A stretch of DNA of 64,000 nt. Origin: Plantactinospora sp. KBS50 (GTDB lineage Bacteria; Actinomycetota; Actinomycetes; Mycobacteriales; Micromonosporaceae). Shown piece after piece: positions 7,333 to 15,506 of the stretch (position 1 is the stretch's first letter; every line of letters starts with the position of its first letter). The notes under the pieces are model-generated. The model saw nothing but the letters and a program-made list of their open reading frames with translations. It ran no database searches and was not told where the DNA came from. Location: assembly GCF_002285795.1 (NCBI RefSeq), contig NZ_CP022961.1:3166001-3230000 (forward strand), read 5' to 3'. Made by a program: the position numbers and the translations under genes.

Positions 7333-8949
7333 ATGACTGCACAGCTACCGACCGGCCCGCGTGCGGCTGGGAACCCCTCGACGCTGTACCGCGGTGGAGT
7401 GTTGCACTGCCCGTCGGATCCGTCGGCCACGGCGCTGTTGGTGCGGGATGGCCGGATCGCCTGGTTGGGTCCGGACGCCGGGGCGCCGGCGGCGGAGCGG
7501 GTGGTGGAGTTGGACGGGGCGCTGGTGACGCCGGCGTTCGTGGACGCGCACGTGCACTGCACGGACACGGGGCTGGCGTTGGGCGGGTTGGAGTTGTCGG
7601 GGGCGCGGTCGGCCGGTGAGGTGCTGGACCGGGTGGCGGGGTTCGCCGCGGATCTGCCGGCGGATGCGGTGGTGTTGGGGCACGGCTGGGACGAGTCGCT
7701 CTGGTCGGACCGGCGGTTGCCGGCGGCGGCGGAGTTGGACCGGGCCGGCGGCGGCCGGCGGGTGTACCTGTCGCAGGCGTCGGTGCATTCGGCGCTGGTG
7801 TCCTCGGCGTTGCTGGTGGCGCCGGGGGCGCGGGAGGCGGCCGGGTTCGATCCGTCGGGGTGGTTGCGGCGGGACGCGCACCATGTGGTGCGGGCGGTGG
7901 CGTTGGGGTCGTTGTCGCCGGCGCAGCGGGTGCGGGTGCAGCGGGTCGCGTTGGCTCAGGCGGCGCGGTTGGGTATCGCGGCGGTGCACGAGTGTGGCGG
8001 GCCGGGTACGTCGGACGAGGCGGATTTCACCGGGGTGCTGGCGCTGTCCGGGGCGGGGCTGCCGGAGGTGTACGGCTACTGGGGTGAGTTGCTGGGGGCG
8101 GCGAAGGCGCGCGATCTGGGTGCGGTGGGTGCCGGTGGGGACCTGTACGCGGACGGGGCGTTGGGGTCGCGGACGGCGCACGTGTCGGTGCCGTACGTCG
8201 ATGGTGAGCCGGGGGCGTGCGGGCACGGTTACGTGACGGCCGCTCAGGTGCGGGATCACCTGTTGGACTGTGCGGCGCACGGGATGCAGGGCGGGTTCCA
8301 CGCGATCGGGGACGCGGCGTTGTCGACGGTGCTGGAGGGTTTCGCGGCGGCGGCCGGGACGTTGGGGGTGGACCGGTTGCGGGCGGGGCGGCACCGGGTG
8401 GAGCACGCCGAGTTGATGGACAAGCGGTTGATCGCGGGGTTCGTGGAGTTCGGGATCGTGGCGAGCATGCAGCCGGCGTTCGACCGGTTGTGGGGTGGCG
8501 CGGGCGGGATGTACGAGGCGCGGTTGGGGCTGGACCGGTCGTTGGCGTCGAATCCGATGGGTGCGATGCACGGGGTGGGTGTGCCGTTGGCGTTCGGTTC
8601 GGATTCGCCGGTGACGCCGTTGGATCCGTGGGGTTCGGTGCGGGCGGCGGCGTCGCATCACAATCCGGTGTTGCGCACGAGTGTGGGTGCGGCGTTCGCG
8701 GCGCACACCCGGGGTGGTTGGTCGGCGTTGCCGGCCAGGCCGCGGCGTGCGCCGGCGGAGGGGGTGTTGGCGCTGGGTGCGGCGGCGACGTTCGCGGTGT
8801 GGTCGACGCCGGCGGGGGTGCGGCGGGGTCTGCCGGTGTTGTTGGCGGCCGATCCGGAGGCGCGGGGTGCGGCGGATCCGACGCCGTTGCCGGTGTGCCG
8901 GCGCACGGTGCTGCGTGGCGAGGTGATTTTCGAGGAGGGCGGATCGTGA
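7333..8949 (+). CDS. amidohydrolase 3 (YtcJ-like) inside the lysine operon
   Basis: 538 aa from ATG at 7333; upstream in-frame sequence belongs to kdd. Metal-dependent hydrolase of the amidohydrolase-3/YtcJ group: FVDAHVHCTDTG (HxH metal site), the middle His region HRVEHAELMDKRLIAGF, and GSDSPVTPLDPWGSVRAA (Asp ligand). It is coupled to kamD by a 4-nt GTGA overlap, so it is part of the pathway unit. It is not one of the known clostridial lysine-fermentation enzymes. A role in hydrolysing an N-acyl or cyclic (lactam) intermediate is inference only. Confidence 0.85.
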   Translation: MTAQLPTGPRAAGNPSTLYRGGVLHCPSDPSATALLVRDGRIAWLGPDAGAPAAERVVELDGALVTPAFVDAHVHCTDTGLALGGLELSGARSAGEVLDRVAGFAADLPADAVVLGHGWDESLWSDRRLPAAAELDRAGGGRRVYLSQASVHSALVSSALLVAPGAREAAGFDPSGWLRRDAHHVVRAVALGSLSPAQRVRVQRVALAQAARLGIAAVHECGGPGTSDEADFTGVLALSGAGLPEVYGYWGELLGAAKARDLGAVGAGGDLYADGALGSRTAHVSVPYVDGEPGACGHGYVTAAQVRDHLLDCAAHGMQGGFHAIGDAALSTVLEGFAAAAGTLGVDRLRAGRHRVEHAELMDKRLIAGFVEFGIVASMQPAFDRLWGGAGGMYEARLGLDRSLASNPMGAMHGVGVPLAFGSDSPVTPLDPWGSVRAAASHHNPVLRTSVGAAFAAHTRGGWSALPARPRRAPAEGVLALGAAATFAVWSTPAGVRRGLPVLLAADPEARGAADPTPLPVCRRTVLRGEVIFEEGGS

Positions 8950-10505
8950 CCGGGAAGTTGGGGTTGGATCCGGCGGTGGTGGCGCGGGCCCGGGAGTTGG
9001 CGCGGTCGGCGGGTCGGCCGGTGGTGGAGTTGGCGCGTAGCCACACGACGGTGTCGGTGGAGCGGGCGGTGCTGCGGTTGGCGGGGGTGCACGGCGCGGA
9101 TCCGGAGGGCATTCCGTGGGTGAACCGGCTGGTCGATGCGGTGGTGTCCGATGTGGGGTTGGGGCACGGGGTGGCGTTGCCGGTGTTCGCGGCGGCGGAG
9201 CGGGAGCAGGTGACCGATCTGACGTTGCTGGCGCAGAAGGCGGCGGCGGGGTCGGTGCGGTTCGAGGTGCCGGTGGGTCGGGCGGCGACGGCGGCGCGGC
9301 GTTCGGCGCGGCGGGCGGCGGCCGCGGGGGTGCGGCTGGTGGATCGGCGGCGGGTCGAGCGGGAGCGGCTGGTGCGGCGGTACGGGGATGCGCCGCGGCG
9401 GCCGTGGATCTATCTGATCGTGGCGACGGGGGACATCTACGAGGACATTCCGCAGGCGCAGGCGGCGGCGCGGGCGGGTGCGGACGTGATCGCGGTGATC
9501 CGGTCGACGGGGCAGTCGTTGTTGGACTATGTGCCGGAGGGGCCGACCCGGGAGGGGTTCGCGGGGACGTACGCGACGCAGGAGAACTTCCGGTTGATGC
9601 GGGCGGCGTTGGATGAGTCGTCGCGGGAGTTGGGGCGCTACGTCCGGTTGACCAATTACGCGTCCGGGTTGTGCATGCCGGAGATGGCGGCGCTGGCGGG
9701 GGTGGAGCGCCTGGACATGATGTTGAACGATTCGATGTACGGGATCCTGTTCCGGGACATCAATCCGATCCGGACGTTCGTGGACCAGCGGTTCTCCCGG
9801 CAGGTGCACGCGCGGGCGGGGATCATCATCAACACCGGTGAGGACAACTACCTGACCACGGCGGATGCGGTGGACGAGGCGCACACGGTGACGGTGTCGC
9901 AGTTGTTGAACGAGTACTTCGCGCACGAGGCGGGGTTGGCGGACTGGCAGTTGGGGTTGGGGCACGCGTTCGAGATCAATCCGGATGTGCCGGAGTCGTT
10001 CCGGTTGGAGTTGGCGCACGCGTTGCTGGCCCGGGAGTTGTTCCCGGATGCGCCGTTGAAGTGGATGCCGCCGACGAAGCACATGACCGGGGACGTGTTC
10101 CGGGGCAACCTGCTGGACGGGTTCTTCAACCTGGTGGGTGCGATGACGGGGCAGGGCATCCTGCTGGTGGGGATGATGACCGAGGCGGTGGTGACGCCGT
10201 GGTTGTCGGACCGGGACATCGCGCTGCAGAACGTGCGGTACGTGTTGGGTGCCGCCGGCGGTCTGCACGAGGACTTCGTGCCGGCGCCGGGCGGGTTCAT
10301 CCAGGAGCGGGCGCACCGGGTGCTGGGTGAGGCGGTGACGTTGCTGGAGCGGATCGTGGACGAGGGTCTGTTGACGGCGATCGCCGACGGCACGTTCGGG
10401 ATCATGAAGCGGCCGGCGGACCGGGGCAAGGGGTTGGACGGGGTGGCGCGGCACGAGGCGGGCTACTACAACCCGGTCACCGACATCCTGGAGGCGAGCC
10501 GGTGA
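8946..10505 (+). CDS. kamD: lysine 5,6-aminomutase alpha subunit
   Basis: 519 aa from a GTG at 8946 that overlaps the amidohydrolase stop. Alpha subunit of the adenosylcobalamin- and PLP-dependent beta-lysine/D-lysine 5,6-aminomutase, moving the terminal amino group to give 3,5-diaminohexanoate. The TIM-barrel core shows RPWIYLIVATGDIYEDIPQA, VIRSTGQSLLDYVPEG and SGLCMPEMAALAGVERLD, characteristic of KamD. Length matches the family. It pairs with kamE through another GTGA overlap. Confidence 0.92.
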   Translation: MTGKLGLDPAVVARARELARSAGRPVVELARSHTTVSVERAVLRLAGVHGADPEGIPWVNRLVDAVVSDVGLGHGVALPVFAAAEREQVTDLTLLAQKAAAGSVRFEVPVGRAATAARRSARRAAAAGVRLVDRRRVERERLVRRYGDAPRRPWIYLIVATGDIYEDIPQAQAAARAGADVIAVIRSTGQSLLDYVPEGPTREGFAGTYATQENFRLMRAALDESSRELGRYVRLTNYASGLCMPEMAALAGVERLDMMLNDSMYGILFRDINPIRTFVDQRFSRQVHARAGIIINTGEDNYLTTADAVDEAHTVTVSQLLNEYFAHEAGLADWQLGLGHAFEINPDVPESFRLELAHALLARELFPDAPLKWMPPTKHMTGDVFRGNLLDGFFNLVGAMTGQGILLVGMMTEAVVTPWLSDRDIALQNVRYVLGAAGGLHEDFVPAPGGFIQERAHRVLGEAVTLLERIVDEGLLTAIADGTFGIMKRPADRGKGLDGVARHEAGYYNPVTDILEASR

Positions 10506-11314
10506 GCGCGGGCGCGGGCGTGGGCGGTGGGCCGGTGGACGGGGACGCGGGGGACGCGCCGCCGGCGCGCAAGACGATCGTCCGGCCGTACGGGGACACC
10601 ACCGGCGACGGCATGGTGCAGGTGTCGTTCACGTTGCCGGTGCCGCACGACAAGCGGGCCGAGGGCGCGGCGGTGCAGTTGGCCGGGCGGATGGGTCTGG
10701 ATCCGGCGATGCTGGTGCACGCGAAGCAGATGGGTGACGGGTTCACCTTCTTCGTGGTGTACGGCCGGGTGAGTCACCTGGTGGACCTGTCCGCGGTGCA
10801 GGTGGTCGAGCGGGACTACCCGCTGCTGTCGGCCAAGGAGGTCAACACGCTGGTGAAGCGGCGGCTGCGCCGGAAGCTGGCGGTGGTGGGGGCGTGTATC
10901 GGCACCGACGCGCACACGGTGGGTATCGACGCGATCCTGAACGTGAAGGGCATCGCCGGGCAGAAGGGGCTGGAGTACTACCGGGAGTTGGCGGTGACGA
11001 ACCTGGGTGCGCAGGTGAGCGTGCCGGATCTGGTGGAGGCGGCGCGGGCGGCGAAGGCGGACGCGGTGCTGGTCTCGCAGGTGGTGACGCAGCGGGACGC
11101 GCACCTGCACAACACCCGGGAGATGTCGGCGGCGTTCCGGGAGGCGATGCCGGCGGGGCGGCGGCCGTTGCTGGTGGTGGGCGGGCCGCGGTTCGACGAG
11201 ACGATGGCCGGCGAGTTGGGGGTGGACCGGATCTTCGGTCGGGGCACCACGCCGGGTGAGGTGGCCAGCTACCTGGTCCACGCGTTGATCATGGGTGGGA
11301 AGGTGGCGGCGTGA
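10502..11314 (+). CDS. kamE: lysine 5,6-aminomutase beta subunit
   Basis: 270 aa, GTG start. Cobalamin- and PLP-binding subunit. The B12-binding motif DxHxxG is present as CIGTDAHTVGID with cobalt-ligand His138, and the PLP lysine expected 11 residues later is there as Lys149 (ILNVK). A Rossmann-type B12 domain follows (AKADAVLVSQVVTQRDAH, LVVGGPRFD). The N-terminal 25 residues are low-complexity Gly/Ala/Asp. It overlaps kamD and kal by 4 nt on each side, so all three should be translationally coupled. Confidence 0.93.
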   Translation: MSAGAGVGGGPVDGDAGDAPPARKTIVRPYGDTTGDGMVQVSFTLPVPHDKRAEGAAVQLAGRMGLDPAMLVHAKQMGDGFTFFVVYGRVSHLVDLSAVQVVERDYPLLSAKEVNTLVKRRLRRKLAVVGACIGTDAHTVGIDAILNVKGIAGQKGLEYYRELAVTNLGAQVSVPDLVEAARAAKADAVLVSQVVTQRDAHLHNTREMSAAFREAMPAGRRPLLVVGGPRFDETMAGELGVDRIFGRGTTPGEVASYLVHALIMGGKVAA

Positions 11315-11721
11315 CGGGCGATCCGCGGCTGGGGTTGACGGTGACGCACCGGCGGTACGTGCCGTACTCGCATGCGCACTACGCGGGCAACCTGGTGGAC
11401 GGGGCGTACGCGTTGGGTCTGTTCGGGGATGTGGCGACCGAGGTGTGCATCCGCACGGACGGGGACGAGGGGCTGTTCGCCGGCTACGCGGACGTGCGGT
11501 TCAGTGCCCCGATCCGGGCCGGTGACGTGCTGGAGGTGACCGCCCGGGTGTCCCGGGTCGGGACGCGCAGCCGCACCCTGGAGTTGAGCTGTGTGGTGGT
11601 GTGCCGGGGCCGTCCCGACCGGGGCGGGTCGGCGGCGCAGGTGTTGGATCCGCCGATCGTGGCGGTGACCGCCACCGGCACCGTGGTGGTGCCGCCGCCG
11701 TCGGACGCGCCGGGCCGGTGA
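11311..11721 (+). CDS. kal: 3-aminobutyryl-CoA ammonia-lyase (hotdog fold)
   Basis: 136 aa, GTG start overlapping kamE. Kal removes ammonia from L-3-aminobutyryl-CoA to give crotonyl-CoA, the last dedicated step of lysine degradation. The hotdog signature is RYVPYSHAHYAGNLVDGAYA with FSAPIRAGDVLEVTARV. Hotdog enzymes are hard to separate by sequence, so the specific name leans on the operon. The C-terminal tail is Pro-rich and variable. It overlaps the reactivase gene by 4 nt. Confidence 0.82.
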   Translation: MTGDPRLGLTVTHRRYVPYSHAHYAGNLVDGAYALGLFGDVATEVCIRTDGDEGLFAGYADVRFSAPIRAGDVLEVTARVSRVGTRSRTLELSCVVVCRGRPDRGGSAAQVLDPPIVAVTATGTVVVPPPSDAPGR

Positions 11722-13058
11722 GCCGGTACGCGGTCTGCGCCGACGTCGGGTCGACCTTCACGAAGGCGGCGGTGGTCGATCTGGGCGCGGGCCGGTTGGC
11801 CGGTACGTCGGTGGCGCGTACCACCGTGGACAGTGACGTGCTGCACGGCCTGGACGCGGCGGTGGCGCGGGCGGCGGCGGGCGTGCCGCTGGGCGACGCG
11901 CCCTGGTACGTGTGCTCCTCGGCCGGGGGTGGGTTGCGGCTGGCGGTGGTCGGCTACGAGGAGCTGATCACGGCCCAGGCCGGGCAGCGGGTCGGGTTGT
12001 CCGCCGGTGCCCGGGTGGTGCACGTGGCGGCGGGCCGGTTGGCCGGCGCGGACGTGGCCGCGGCGCGGGCGGCGCGGCCGGACGTGCTGCTGCTGGTGGG
12101 CGGCACCGACGGCGGGGACGCGGAGGTGTTGCTGCACAACGCCGGTCGGCTGGCCCGGGCGCGCTGGCGGGTGCCGGTGGTGGTGGCCGGCAACGCCGAC
12201 GCCGCGGCCGAGGTGGGCGCGGTGCTGGCCGGGCGGGGGGTGCCGGTGACGGTGACCGGGAACGTGCTGCCCCGGATCGGGGTGTTGGCGCCGGCGCCGG
12301 CCCGTGCGGCGATCCGGGAGGTGTTCCTGCGGCACGTGATCGGCGGGAAGCGGCTGTCCCGGGGGCGGCGGTTCGCCGGGCTGGTGCGGGCGGCCACCCC
12401 GGACGCGGTGCTGACCGGGGTGGAGGTGCTGGCCGACGCCGGTGGCGGTGACCTGGTGGTGGTGGACGTCGGCGGGGCGACCACGGACGTGTATTCGGTG
12501 CTGACCCCGGACGAGCGGGCCGTCGGCCCGGGCCGGCCGGCGGCCGGCCAGCTGTGGCGGTCCCGCACGGTGGAGGGGGACCTGGGGATGCGGTGGAGCG
12601 CGCCCGGGGTGGTGGCCGCGGCGGTGGCCGAGCGGCTCGTGGAGGACGGTGAGGCGGCGGCGCTGGCGTCGGCGGCCCGGGTCCGGGCCGCCGATCCGGG
12701 GTTCCTGGCCGCCGACGAGGGGGAGCGGGCGGTGGAGCGGCGGCTGGCGGTGCTCGCGGCGACCGTGGCGGTGCGCCGGCACGCCCGCGGTGGGGCGGTC
12801 GGCGAGCGGGCCGCGCGGGACCTGCGGGACGTCCGGCTGCTGGTGGGTTCCGGCGGGGTGCTGCGGTACGCGTCGCCCGGCGACCGGTCGGCGGTGCTGT
12901 CGGCGGTGTTGACCGACTACGCCGGGGGCTGGGCGGTGCCGCGGGCGGCGCGTCCGGTGGTGGACGCGGACTACGTGTTGGCCGCCGGTGGGCTGCTGGC
13001 GGCGGAGCATCCGGTGGCCGCGGCGCGGCTGCTGCGCCACCACCTGCTGCCGGCCTGA
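11718..13058 (+). CDS. MutL/GlmL-type aminomutase reactivating ATPase
   Basis: 446 aa from GTG at 11718. ASKHA-type ATPase related to glutamate mutase L and to KamB. Phosphate loop 1 is VCADVGSTFTKAAVVDLG; phosphate loop 2 is VVVDVGGATTDVYSVL; the C-terminal adenosine-site region is VLAAGGLLAAEHP. These proteins release damaged cobalamin from B12 mutases, so its partner here is almost surely KamDE. A KamC partner is not visible. Last gene of the operon; a strong hairpin follows the stop. Confidence 0.87.
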   Translation: MSRYAVCADVGSTFTKAAVVDLGAGRLAGTSVARTTVDSDVLHGLDAAVARAAAGVPLGDAPWYVCSSAGGGLRLAVVGYEELITAQAGQRVGLSAGARVVHVAAGRLAGADVAAARAARPDVLLLVGGTDGGDAEVLLHNAGRLARARWRVPVVVAGNADAAAEVGAVLAGRGVPVTVTGNVLPRIGVLAPAPARAAIREVFLRHVIGGKRLSRGRRFAGLVRAATPDAVLTGVEVLADAGGGDLVVVDVGGATTDVYSVLTPDERAVGPGRPAAGQLWRSRTVEGDLGMRWSAPGVVAAAVAERLVEDGEAAALASAARVRAADPGFLAADEGERAVERRLAVLAATVAVRRHARGGAVGERAARDLRDVRLLVGSGGVLRYASPGDRSAVLSAVLTDYAGGWAVPRAARPVVDADYVLAAGGLLAAEHPVAAARLLRHHLLPA

Positions 13059-13076
13059 ACCGGCCGGCTCAGCCAC

Positions 13077-13126
13077 GCCCACACCGGCCACGCCGGCTCA
13101 GGCCGGCCGGCGTGGCCGGTGTGGGC
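13077..13126 (+). terminator. terminator of the lysine operon
   Basis: Perfect 21-bp stem, 13077-13097 against 13106-13126, loop of 8 nt, starting 18 nt after the reactivase stop. Confidence 0.8.
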
Positions 13127-13264
13127 GGCCGCGGGTGCGCGACGGTGCGCCACGGTTGGTGACGGCGATGCGACGACGCGCTGTCCGGTGGGGCGGGTCC
13201 GGACGGCGGGGCGGGGTGTCGGGGCCGACACGCCGGGCCGGTGTCGATGACAGGCCGGGGGCGG

Positions 13265-13295
13265 TTGACAGGTCCCGGGGGGCACCACGTACCGT
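13265..13295 (+). promoter_or_regulatory. candidate sigma-70 promoter
   Basis: TTGACA at 13265-13270 and TACCGT at 13290-13295 with a 19-nt spacer. The -35 is perfect and the -10 fits TANNNT; the spacer is slightly long. It faces the structured, protein-free stretch at 13297-13588. Confidence 0.45.
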
Positions 13296-13296
13296 C

Positions 13297-13588
13297 TTTG
13301 AGTCCTACCACGGGAAGCGGTTGTTGTTCGCTTCGTCCCTTCGCCCGCTGGCCGAGCGGCAGCATGCCGCGACGGCCAGGTCCAGCGGGCGGGGGTCGGC
13401 GGGGCGGCGCGAACCGGCCGCTGTTACCGGTGTCCGGACGGGATGGTGTGCGCGGCCAGTAGACAACGGGTGGGCGGGAACAGCCAGTTCGCGTCCGGTC
13501 GGTCCGAAGGTCGCACGGGTCATTCCGCCGCACCGGCCGGGAGGGGCCTGGGAGCATCGGGGCGCGGCCACTGGTCGCGCCCCGATTT
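13297..13588 (+). ncRNA. candidate structured small RNA, about 290 nt
   Basis: There is no convincing gene between the lysine operon and the fusion gene at 13656. This stretch starts just after a TTGACA promoter and ends with a terminator-like hairpin. It contains nested perfect helices: GCCCGCTGG (13343-13351) pairs with CCAGCGGGC (13382-13390), and inside it GCGGCA (13356-13361) pairs with TGCCGC (13365-13370). A further hairpin GAAGCG/CGCTTC is near 13315-13336. I recognise no known family (not RNase P, tmRNA or a cobalamin riboswitch by eye). It could be a stand-alone sRNA or a leader/attenuator of the downstream gene. Confidence 0.4.
13556..13588 (+). terminator. terminator-like hairpin before the APH-Lnt gene
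   Basis: ATCGGGGCGCG (13556-13566) pairs perfectly with CGCGCCCCGAT (13576-13586), loop 9 nt, followed by TTCC. It would end the candidate small RNA or act as an attenuator 68 nt before the next start codon. Confidence 0.6.
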
Positions 13589-13655
13589 CCGTTGCGGCGC
13601 GGGGGTTTGTGACCGGGAACCGGGCCACCGGACGACTCCGTGGCATGATCCGCTG

Positions 13656-15506
13656 ATGTCGCCGATCAGGCCGGTGCCGGCGCGGTTGGCCCGTACGGTC
13701 GTCGCGGTCTGGGGCGAAGCCGGCCGCGACTGGCTTGCCGGGCTGCCGGCCCTGGTCGCCGCGGTGGCCCGGGACTGGGACCTGCGGGTCGGGGAACCGT
13801 TCGGGTTGACGTTCAACTGGGTGGCCGCGGCCACCGCCGCCGACGGCACCCCGCTGGTGCTCAAGCTGGGCGTGCCCGGCGGCCGGCACCTGGTCCGGGA
13901 GGCCGCCGCGCTGCGGATCTTCGCGGGGCGCGGGGCGGTGCGGCTGGTGGCCGAGGATCCGGCCCGGGGTGCGCTGCTGCTGGCGTTCCCCCCGTACGGC
14001 CGGTGGTGGCTGGCGCCGGTGGGCGTGGCCGGTCTGGCCGTGGCGGTGCACCGGCGGCGGCTGCGGGCCGGTGCCGGGCTGGGCCTGGTGACCGGTCTGG
14101 TGCTGTACGTCCCGATGCTGTCGTGGACGAACCTGCACACCGGTCTGCTGCCGTGGCTGCTGCTGTGCGTGTCGCAGGCCGCCTTCCTGGCCGGGGCGGG
14201 GCTGCTGGCGGCCTACCTGAGCCCGGTCGCCGACCGGTGGCGCTGGTCCTGGCCGGTGCTGACCGGCCTGGTGTGGGTGGCGCAGGAGGCGGCGCGGTCC
14301 CGGATCCCGTTCGGCGGGTTCCCGTGGGGGCGGCTGGCGTTCAGCCAGGGCGACTCGCCGGCGCTGCGGCTGGCCGCGCTGGGCGGCGCCCCGCTGGTGA
14401 CGTTCGCGGTGGCGCTGGCCGGCGGGCTGCTGGCCGCCGGCGCCTGGCGGCGCTGGCGGCCGCCGGCGGCGCGGGGCTGGGTACCGGCGGTGGGTCTGGC
14501 GTTGGGCGCGGTCGCGGTGCTGGCGCTCGGCGCGCTGGTGCCGGTCGGCGGCGGTGGCGGCGGGTCGAGCGCGACCGTGGCGATCGTGCAGGGCAGCGTG
14601 CCGCGGCTCGGGCTGGACTTCAACGCCCAGCGGCGGGCCGTGCTGGACAACCACGTGCGGGCCACGATGAGCCTGGCCGCGCGGGTCGCCGCGGGTCAGG
14701 AACGGCAGCCGGACCTGGTGGTGTGGCCGGAGAACTCCAGCGACATCGATCCGCTGCGCAACGCCGACGCCGCGCGGGAGATCACCGCGGCGGCCGACGC
14801 GGTGCACGCCCCGATCCTGGTGGGCGCGGTGCTGCTGGGTCCCGGCCCGGGGCAGGTGCGCAACGCGGGGCTGCTGTGGCGGCCGGGCAGCGGGGCGGAC
14901 CTGGACCAGGTGTACGTCAAGCGGCATCCGGTGCCGTTCGCCGAGTACATCCCGCTGCGTACCGTCGCCCGCTGGGTCAGCAAGGAGGTCGACCGGGTCC
15001 GCAGCGACTTCGTGGCCGGTGACCGGGCCGGGGTGCTGCACACCGGCGGGCTGGTGCTGGGCGACGTGATCTGTTTCGAGGTGGCCTACGACGGGCTGGT
15101 CCGGGACACCGTCACCGGCGGGGCGCAGTTGCTGGTGGTGCAGACCAACAACGCCACCTTCGACGAGGCGGAGGCGCGGCAGCAGTTGGCGATGGTGCGG
15201 CTGCGGGCGGTGGAACACGGCCGCGAGTCGTTGATGGCCTCGACGGTCGGAGTGTCCGGGTTCGTTACCCCGGCCGGGCGGGTAGTCGCCCCCACCGGGT
15301 TCGACACCCCTGCGGTGGTGACCCGGCAGATGCGCCTCGACCAGGGCCGTACGGTCGCCACCCGGCTGGGGGTGTGGCCGGAGGTGCTGCTGGTGGGGCT
15401 CGCCGCCGCCGGAGTGCTCGCGGCGGCGCTGGCGCGCCGACGGAGGGCACCTGCGACCGTCGGCGCCGGGATCGCCGGTACGCCGGCGGGGGTGGAGGAG
15501 CCGTGA
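13656..15506 (+). CDS. lnt: fusion: streptomycin-kinase-like N-lobe + apolipoprotein N-acyltransferase
   Basis: 616 aa in one frame. Residues 1 to about 107 match the N-lobe of APH(6)/streptomycin 6-kinase-type phosphotransferases (VPARLARTVVAVWGEAGRDW, VLKLGVPGG, REAAALRIFAGRGAVRL) and stop before the catalytic loop, so no kinase activity is expected. From about residue 109 (LAFPPYGRWWLAPVGV) it is apolipoprotein N-acyltransferase, missing the usual first half-membrane segment. The Lnt triad is intact: Glu359 (WPENSSD), Lys422 (VKRHPVPFAEY) and Cys473 (DVICFEVAYD). Lnt N-acylates lipoproteins at the membrane. The junction lies in a CTGCTGCTGG stretch that both genes could share, which suggests a deletion event or misassembly. 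The next gene, ppm1, overlaps by 4 nt. Confidence 0.8.
   Translation: MSPIRPVPARLARTVVAVWGEAGRDWLAGLPALVAAVARDWDLRVGEPFGLTFNWVAAATAADGTPLVLKLGVPGGRHLVREAAALRIFAGRGAVRLVAEDPARGALLLAFPPYGRWWLAPVGVAGLAVAVHRRRLRAGAGLGLVTGLVLYVPMLSWTNLHTGLLPWLLLCVSQAAFLAGAGLLAAYLSPVADRWRWSWPVLTGLVWVAQEAARSRIPFGGFPWGRLAFSQGDSPALRLAALGGAPLVTFAVALAGGLLAAGAWRRWRPPAARGWVPAVGLALGAVAVLALGALVPVGGGGGGSSATVAIVQGSVPRLGLDFNAQRRAVLDNHVRATMSLAARVAAGQERQPDLVVWPENSSDIDPLRNADAAREITAAADAVHAPILVGAVLLGPGPGQVRNAGLLWRPGSGADLDQVYVKRHPVPFAEYIPLRTVARWVSKEVDRVRSDFVAGDRAGVLHTGGLVLGDVICFEVAYDGLVRDTVTGGAQLLVVQTNNATFDEAEARQQLAMVRLRAVEHGRESLMASTVGVSGFVTPAGRVVAPTGFDTPAVVTRQMRLDQGRTVATRLGVWPEVLLVGLAAAGVLAAALARRRRAPATVGAGIAGTPAGVEEP

Noticed and set aside
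13443-13655. Upstream extension of the APH-Lnt frame to 13443
   Set aside because: The extra residues have no kinase similarity and cross the terminator-like hairpin; the family N-terminus begins at 13656.
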